45,417 bases of DNA from an uncultured Clostridia bacterium (lineage in GTDB: Bacteria > Bacillota > Clostridia > TANB77 > CAG-508), in NCBI GenBank assembly GCA_944390285.1, contig CALXPN010000002.1, forward strand, positions 273,342 through 318,758, read 5' to 3'. The notes under the pieces were generated by a model. It did not search any database. It was not told where the DNA came from and was given only the letters and a program-made list of their open reading frames with translations. Position 1 is the stretch's first letter, and every line of letters begins with the position of its first letter. Positions 40,996 to 45,417 of the stretch are shown piece after piece. The position numbers and the translations under genes are program-made.

Positions 40996-42261
40996 TTAAA
41001 TATACTCAATTGGTATCATATAGTTCTTATCATCTATCGGATGTATATTTTTTGTTAAACAAATAACAGCACCATTAGGAGAATTCATTTCAAATTTTTC
41101 TACGATGTTAAAATTTTTAAGTGCACTTTTATCTGGATTAGCATTTTTCTTTATTTCGACTGGATAAATATTATCTTCATATATCACTAATAAATCAATT
41201 TCTTTTCCATTGTTATCTCTATAATAATATAAATGTTTTTTGGGGTCACGCTGATTATTAGTATAACTTTTTACAATTTCAGAGATAATATATGTTTCAA
41301 AAATTTGACCGCTATAATTACTTTTTTGTAGAGTCTCACTACTTACATAACCTGTTAAATAACAAGCTAATCCTGTATCCATAAAATAAATTTTTGGTCT
41401 TTTTACAATACGACCAATATTATTATTCATATGTGGTTGTAAAAGAAAGATAATATAAGTATTACTTAAAATTCCAGTCCATTTAGTAACTGTTTCAGAA
41501 TCAATGCCAATTTCCCTAGATATATCTGAAGCATTGAATTCCTGTCCTGTTCTAGCTGCTAAACTAGATATAAATTTTAAAAATTTTGGTTCATCTTGTA
41601 TATTAATAATTTTTCTTACATCTCTTTCAATATATGTTCTTAAATAAGAAGAGTAAAAAGCTTCAAGATTTATATTTTTATTTTTATAAAGTTCTGGATA
41701 ACTTCCCTTAAAAATTCTTTCAAAAAGATTATTCATATATTCATATTTTATAGGTCTTTTATTTTTTATAATATTTATATCAGGAACAAATATTTCTTCT
41801 GACGAATTATATATTTCTCTTGTAGACAAAGGATATAAATCAATAATTCCGACTCTACCAGCCAAAGATTCTGTAATATTTTCCATTGTTTCAAAAACTT
41901 GAGAGCCTGTTAAGTAATATAATGTTCCAACTTTTTTTCCATCACCGAACATCTCGTTTTTTCTAGCTTCATCAATTGCCAGTTTTATATAAGATAATAG
42001 ATTTGGTGCATATTGAAATTCATCTATAATTAAGGGAACGCCGTGTGCTCTTAAAAAGGTTTCTGGGTCTTCAATGGCAAGTGTGCGTTCATTTAAGTCA
42101 TCAAGACTTACTTCATTAATAGTTGTATTTTTTACAGTTGTTAAATATTGTAATACAGTACTTTTTCCAGATTGTCTTGAACCAGTTATTAAAATAGAAG
42201 GAAAATTATCATACATTTCTTCCAATCTATTTTCAATTGTTCTGTGAATATAATTAGACAT
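40996..42261 (-). CDS. AAA ATPase with C-terminal DUF4143 domain
   Basis: A 421-residue protein of the AAA_14/DUF4143 family. Walker A GSRQSGKST (27-35), Walker B PLIIDEF (76-82), a sensor-like YYLTGSQV, a winged helix-like segment (NASDISREIGIDSETVTKW), and a C-terminal DUF4143 part with IFETYIISEI and GKEIDLLV...PVEIKKN, which has the D and E-x-K residues of a PD-(D/E)XK fold. The family is widespread and often horizontally moved, with unknown function. SD AAGGAGG follows a palindrome in the 5' UTR, and a palindrome with identical arms terminates the gene. Start ATG 42261. Confidence 0.9.
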   Translation of the reverse strand: MSNYIHRTIENRLEEMYDNFPSILITGSRQSGKSTVLQYLTTVKNTTINEVSLDDLNERTLAIEDPETFLRAHGVPLIIDEFQYAPNLLSYIKLAIDEARKNEMFGDGKKVGTLYYLTGSQVFETMENITESLAGRVGIIDLYPLSTREIYNSSEEIFVPDINIIKNKRPIKYEYMNNLFERIFKGSYPELYKNKNINLEAFYSSYLRTYIERDVRKIINIQDEPKFLKFISSLAARTGQEFNASDISREIGIDSETVTKWTGILSNTYIIFLLQPHMNNNIGRIVKRPKIYFMDTGLACYLTGYVSSETLQKSNYSGQIFETYIISEIVKSYTNNQRDPKKHLYYYRDNNGKEIDLLVIYEDNIYPVEIKKNANPDKSALKNFNIVEKFEMNSPNGAVICLTKNIHPIDDKNYMIPIEYI

Positions 42262-42275
42262 TACTTATACCTCCT

Positions 42276-42310
42276 TATACAAATTCCGATTGCAATTCGG
42301 AATTTGTATA
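42276..42310. repeat. Palindrome copy 2 in the 5' UTR of the DUF4143 gene
   Basis: Arms TATACAAATTCCGA (42276-42289) and TCGGAATTTGTATA (42297-42310), identical to copy 1. On the minus strand the hairpin abuts the SD (AAGGAGG), so folding could affect translation. Confidence 0.85.
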
Positions 42311-42511
42311 AATTATAACATTTATTTTAAATTTTATCAATATATTTTATACAAATAATGTTTTTATATTACAGAAGAAATATGCTTTGTTACAATTAAA
42401 TATAGAGGATATACTATATCTATGAGATTTTTCTATAATCTTAATAATATAGTGTCAAGGTTATTATATCATAATTTTTTGAAATTTAGATACGAATGAA
42501 TAATAATAAAT

Positions 42512-42628
42512 CTTGAGAAATAATTATTGCAAAAATGTCAATTTTAGTTGAAATATATATAGTTACAAGACTTGAGTTATTTCTCAAGAGTTTGATGACC
42601 TCTTGAGAAATAATTGAGAAGAAACTAT
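42512..42628 (+). repeat. TTGAGAAATAA composite repeat, copy 3
   Basis: Second long copy of the composite repeat. With copy 2 it brackets the DUF4143 gene as a direct repeat 1.94 kb apart. The gap 42311-42745 contains nothing else I can identify. Confidence 0.8.
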
Positions 42629-42745
42629 ATAAATGAACGAATTTTAGTGATTTTAAAAATATATTTAATAATAAAATGTTTGATTTTAAAGGTGGAGATA
42701 TTTAGAAATTATAAGTATAAAATATACAAACATAATAAAAAACGA

Positions 42746-42892
42746 CTATTCAATATTTTCAGGTAATAATTCACCATTTGAAAGTAATTCGATTACTATT
42801 TTAAATTTATTTTCATCAAAATTGTTTCTGCTACGCATTTTGTTGTAATCTTTTTTAAATTTAGTAGTCATTTGAATTTTATATTTACTCAT
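42746..42892 (-). pseudogene. yafQ: Truncated YafQ-type toxin
   Basis: A 48-residue frame (MSKYKIQMTTKFKKDYNKM...) matches the N-terminal half of YafQ/RelE-type mRNA interferases, which are about 90 residues. It stops after LLPENIE, so the catalytic His residues of the C-terminal half are absent. Its ATG overlaps the antitoxin stop by 8 nt, the classical toxin-antitoxin coupling. The toxin should be inactive. Confidence 0.7.
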
Positions 42893-43172
42893 TCTCGCTA
42901 TTCAACTCCTCCATTAATTCTTCAACATTATTGAAAGATTTGTATTTATCAGGATTTTTAATCATTTCTAAAGCTTCTTTTATTGCCTCTAGAGTTTCAT
43001 CATTATATTTAGGTTTTTTTATATTAAAAGGAATACTTTCAGTTAATACAACTTGTTTTAAGAAGATAGTAACTGCGTCAGCAACATTCATTCCTAAATC
43101 ATCAAGAGTTTTTTCAGCTTCTCTTTTTAATTCAGGTTCTATTCTTATATTTAATGTATCTGTTTTTGCCAT
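42885..43172 (-). CDS. dinJ: RelB/DinJ-family antitoxin
   Basis: A 95-residue antitoxin: an N-terminal ribbon-helix-helix (KTDTLNIRIEPELKREAE, then LGMNVADAVTIFLKQVV) that binds operator DNA, and a C-terminal tail that would wrap the toxin. ATG 43172 is preferred over GTG 43181 because GGAGG lies 8 nt before it. The promoter on the minus strand is clear. Its partner gene is truncated, so it may now act only as an autorepressor or neutralise other YafQ toxins. Confidence 0.9.
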   Translation of the reverse strand: MAKTDTLNIRIEPELKREAEKTLDDLGMNVADAVTIFLKQVVLTESIPFNIKKPKYNDETLEAIKEALEMIKNPDKYKSFNNVEELMEELNSENE

Positions 43173-43205
43173 AACAAACACCTCCGCCTATTATTTATTG
43201 ATATA

Positions 43206-43234
43206 ATTGTAACACAACGCATATACAATGTCAA
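43206..43234 (-). promoter_or_regulatory. Promoter of the dinJ-yafQ pair
   Basis: On the minus strand TTGACA (43229-43234), 17-nt spacer, TACAAT (43206-43211). The following gap 43235-43569 shows no gene. Confidence 0.7.
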
Positions 43235-43569
43235 TAACATTATATTATTTTATCCTAAAAATGTTACTTTATGCATAATATGAAAGTTTTATGTGATTTT
43301 TTTAAAATTAAAGAAAATTTAAACCAAGTACAAAATATATAATTTATACGATAGTTAGTAAATATTATTGGTATATTGAAAATGAAAAAAATATTGTGAA
43401 TATTAGGCAAAAATAGTAGAAAAAATTACATATGTATAATATAATAACATTGAATAAATAGACAGTTTGAAATAAAATTAAAATTTAACGAATTATAACA
43501 TAATAAATTATTCAGATAGGGGGTGTTTTGGGAATATTTTAATTATAAAATATAGAAAGGAGACTTCCT

Positions 43570-44388
43570 ATGAAAAAGAATAATTTTTTAATATTTATAA
43601 TAGTAATATTAGTAATTTTATTAGCAGTGTGTTTGGTAATTATTTATAAAAATAATTATCTAGGAACAAAAACTGAAGTATTATCGAGTGGAGAAAATAT
43701 AACTTCAGAAGAAAGTTTAAAAGAAAATACAACTGAAGTATCAAATGTAGCTGGAAAAAATAATGTAGTCGAGGAAATAACAGATGAAGAAAGACAAGCA
43801 GTTGAAGAATATGTAAATGTAGTTTGTAATGGGATAATGAAAATAGATGAATTTGATAATATTAATGAAGCTAATAAAGAGTGGATATACTCTCATTTAT
43901 TGACTAATGGCAAAGAGTATGGAGATTATTTAACTGCAGAGCAAATACAAACTGATTTAACTCAAATATTTGGAACGGATTTAGTTGTTAATGTAAAAAA
44001 TGATACAGATTCTTCTGATGGTTACTTTATTCCAATTAATAAAGGTGATAATAAATATGAATTTATACCTGTGGGTGGAATGATAGAAGTAGATTATGCT
44101 GTAAACTCAATAGAAAAGGAGCAAAATATATATACTATCAATTTAATTGAATATAGTATACAATTTGATAAGGATTCAAGTAATCCTGAAGAAAATTATG
44201 CTGTCTTTTCATATAATCCAAATGTGACATCAAAATGGGAAAAGGTATTTAATTTAGAAATTAACAAGAATGAAGATGTTATCAAAAAAGTAATAGAGAG
44301 TAAAGATAAATTTTTATCCTATAATTTAATAATAGAAAAAATTAATGAAAAATCTGGATTTAAAGTACTAAAACTAAAACAGAATTAA
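43570..44388 (+). CDS. Membrane-anchored hypothetical protein
   Basis: A 272-residue protein with an N-terminal transmembrane anchor (about 6-27, FLIFIIVILVILLAVCLVII). The segment LAVC might be read as a lipobox, but the hydrophobic stretch continues past Cys, so an uncleaved anchor is more likely. A Ser/Thr/Glu-rich linker leads to an outer domain (about 70-272) with no recognised family. SD AAAGGAG, start ATG 43570. Followed by a strong terminator and convergent with the second XRE gene. Confidence 0.7.
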   Translation: MKKNNFLIFIIVILVILLAVCLVIIYKNNYLGTKTEVLSSGENITSEESLKENTTEVSNVAGKNNVVEEITDEERQAVEEYVNVVCNGIMKIDEFDNINEANKEWIYSHLLTNGKEYGDYLTAEQIQTDLTQIFGTDLVVNVKNDTDSSDGYFIPINKGDNKYEFIPVGGMIEVDYAVNSIEKEQNIYTINLIEYSIQFDKDSSNPEENYAVFSYNPNVTSKWEKVFNLEINKNEDVIKKVIESKDKFLSYNLIIEKINEKSGFKVLKLKQN

Positions 44389-44404
44389 ATTTTCTAGGTG
44401 TTTT

Positions 44405-44446
44405 GAATAAAAGTAGACTTCAAGTCTACTTTTATTCTTTTTTTAT
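44405..44446. terminator. Bidirectional terminator
   Basis: A near-perfect 15-bp stem (44405-44419/44423-44437) with a 3-nt loop and a T-rich end. Confidence 0.88.
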
Positions 44447-44452
44447 ATAAAT

Positions 44453-44965
44453 TTATATTGTTGATACTATAAATGCAATGAAATTTGCAATGAATGCTAT
44501 AATCATACACCAAGCACACAATAATAGGTTTCTATTATTGTTTTGTTTATATTTATAAAAATAAACAACTGCAGAAAATCCAAATAATAAAGTTGTATAA
44601 CCAGAACATTCTATATTTTTAACAAGAGAATATATAATAATAATTGCAATTGTTACTAATATAAATATAGTTCCAATAGTAACACTTTTATAGTGATTAA
44701 ACTCAGATAATTTTATAATATTTTCCTCTGATTTTTCTTTTATCTTATCTTCTGGTATTTTTTCTCCTGATAAAATATCATTTACACTAACACCAAGTAT
44801 TTCACTTAATGGCTTTAAAAGTGACATATCCATTAAGCAGATTCCTCTTTCCCATTTGCTAACTGCATTTTTGCTTATATTTAATTTTTCTGCTAATTGC
44901 TCTTGAGTTAGTTTTTTATCCTTACGACAATTTGCAATAAATTGACCTATTTTCACTTTGTCCAT
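44453..44965 (-). CDS. XRE regulator with C-terminal membrane helices (second)
   Basis: A 170-residue protein: Cro/CI-type helix-turn-helix (about 5-60; LTQEQLAEKLNISKNAVSKWER) and three hydrophobic helices in the C-terminal half (about 93-165). ATG 44965 is chosen; the in-frame GTG at 44974 belongs to the SD (GAGAGGTGG). Two ACCATAGGT-type boxes upstream are probably its operators. It shares architecture, and a flanking 59-bp repeat, with the XRE gene at 35265, but the two proteins are clearly diverged outside the HTH. Confidence 0.88.
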   Translation of the reverse strand: MDKVKIGQFIANCRKDKKLTQEQLAEKLNISKNAVSKWERGICLMDMSLLKPLSEILGVSVNDILSGEKIPEDKIKEKSEENIIKLSEFNHYKSVTIGTIFILVTIAIIIIYSLVKNIECSGYTTLLFGFSAVVYFYKYKQNNNRNLLLCAWCMIIAFIANFIAFIVSTI

Positions 44966-45018
44966 ACTTACCACCTCTCTCTTAACAATTTAGCATAAAA
45001 ATTCTTTCTTTTCCACAT

Positions 45019-45054
45019 ACCATAGGTTTATTTTTGAAAAAACATACCTATGGT
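45019..45054 (-). promoter_or_regulatory. Two ACCATAGGT/ACCTATGGT boxes (candidate XRE operator)
   Basis: ACCATAGGT (45019-45027) and its reverse complement ACCTATGGT (45046-45054), 27 bp apart, about 55-90 bp upstream of the second XRE gene. Each box is itself nearly palindromic. Confidence 0.5.
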
Positions 45055-45066
45055 TTACTTACAAAT

Positions 45067-45124
45067 TAACAAATATAATAACAAAATTCTTTAAAAAATA
45101 AAGAAAAATATTGTTTAGTTAAAT
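45067..45124 (+). repeat. 59-bp direct repeat, copy 2
   Basis: A 58-bp near-identical copy of 35782-35840; the two lie 9.3 kb apart in the same orientation. Confidence 0.9.
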
Positions 45125-45194
45125 TACTAAACAAGTTTTAAAAGGTTATAAAAAATCATAGAAAGAAACTGAAAGAAAAAACTAATTTTTGTAT

Positions 45195-45224
45195 GGTTTT
45201 ACAAGGTTTTGAAAGGTTAAAACA
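45195..45224 (+). repeat. Three tandem 10-bp GGTT repeats, right arm
   Basis: GGTTTTACAA, GGTTTTGAAA and GGTTAAAACA, preceded by GAAAGAAAAAACTAA as in the left arm at 40915. Confidence 0.65.
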
Positions 45225-45293
45225 GAAAAAAGCAAGCTTTTCAGCTAGGCTCTAAAAGATAATGAAAGGTTACAAATGCTTATGAAAAAGATA

Positions 45294-45343
45294 AAAATCG
45301 CTGAAACTTTAGAGTTTCAACGATTTTCTTCTTGGTCGAGGTG
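45294..45343 (-). other. Hairpin plus TGGTCGAGGTG: att-like core, copy 3
   Basis: A long hairpin (45294-45308/45313-45327, one mismatch) and TGGTCGAGGTG (45333-45343). The hairpin arms share AATCG and CGATT with copy 2. The rest of the window to 45417 contains no gene. Confidence 0.55.
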
Positions 45344-45417
45344 GACGCTTGGGTATAGCCTCTATCCTTAGAAACAAGCCATATTCAAAAATACTTGTCA
45401 AGCAGTTTGTAAGCAGT

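Overview
The window is an AT-rich, low-GC Gram-positive (Firmicutes, Clostridia-type) chromosome segment. SpoIIR points to an endospore former. Strong Shine-Dalgarno (SD) sequences, frequent GTG/TTG starts, TTGACA-17-TATAAT promoters and A/T-ending codons fit that placement. The composition resembles uncultured gut clostridia, but this is inference and no rRNA is present to test it.

Layout. (1) 1-12.3 kb is housekeeping: tex, then murA-walJ and spoIIR on the minus strand, then an unusual 987-residue fusion of a UDP-sugar pyrophosphorylase with a phosphoglucomutase, then two unknown genes in tandem. Two GC-richer orphan genes (22-651 and 3220-3783) interrupt it. (2) 12.35-16.2 kb has a tRNA-Lys/Glu/Thr operon followed by a small island holding an ECF sigma/DUF4179 pair. 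The last 18 bases of tRNA-Thr and its terminator recur in decayed form 2 kb downstream, like attachment-site copies. A GC-richer secreted protein follows. (3) 16.3-20.4 kb holds a transposase remnant, an ECF sigma gene broken by two frameshifts beside its intact zinc-finger anti-sigma, a GtrII-like membrane protein and an SDR that is probably the EF-P 5-aminopentanone reductase. (4) 20.5-29.1 kb holds a CBM53-like protein, an XRE-S24 regulator divergent from a VanW-family gene with shared AAGAACA boxes, a DUF975 membrane protein, an HD-GYP protein, an HtrA protease and a CbxX/SpoVK-type AAA ATPase. (5) 29.1-34.6 kb is metal transport: an MgtA-like P-type ATPase and a cadC-HMA-cadA operon.

(6) 34.6-45.4 kb is an accessory region of eroded genes and repeats. 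It contains a frameshifted small gene with an A-AAA-AAG heptamer, an internally deleted GNAT, two membrane-anchored XRE regulators, a HEPN protein with an R-x4-H motif, a decayed HEPN/Toprim-type gene, a DUF4365-like nuclease-fold protein, a DUF4143 ATPase bracketed by matching palindromes, and a DinJ antitoxin with a truncated YafQ-like toxin.

The sequence TGGTCGAGGTG, which reads as a tRNA 3' end on the minus strand, occurs three times (36557, 40824, 45333), each just after a hairpin. Inside both ends of the 40.8-45.3 kb segment lie three tandem 10-bp GGTT-type repeats. This is the layout expected of integrase core and arm sites, although no integrase is in the window. My leading hypothesis is a tandem accretion of small, integrase-less, defence-type modules at the 3' end of a tRNA gene lying to the right.
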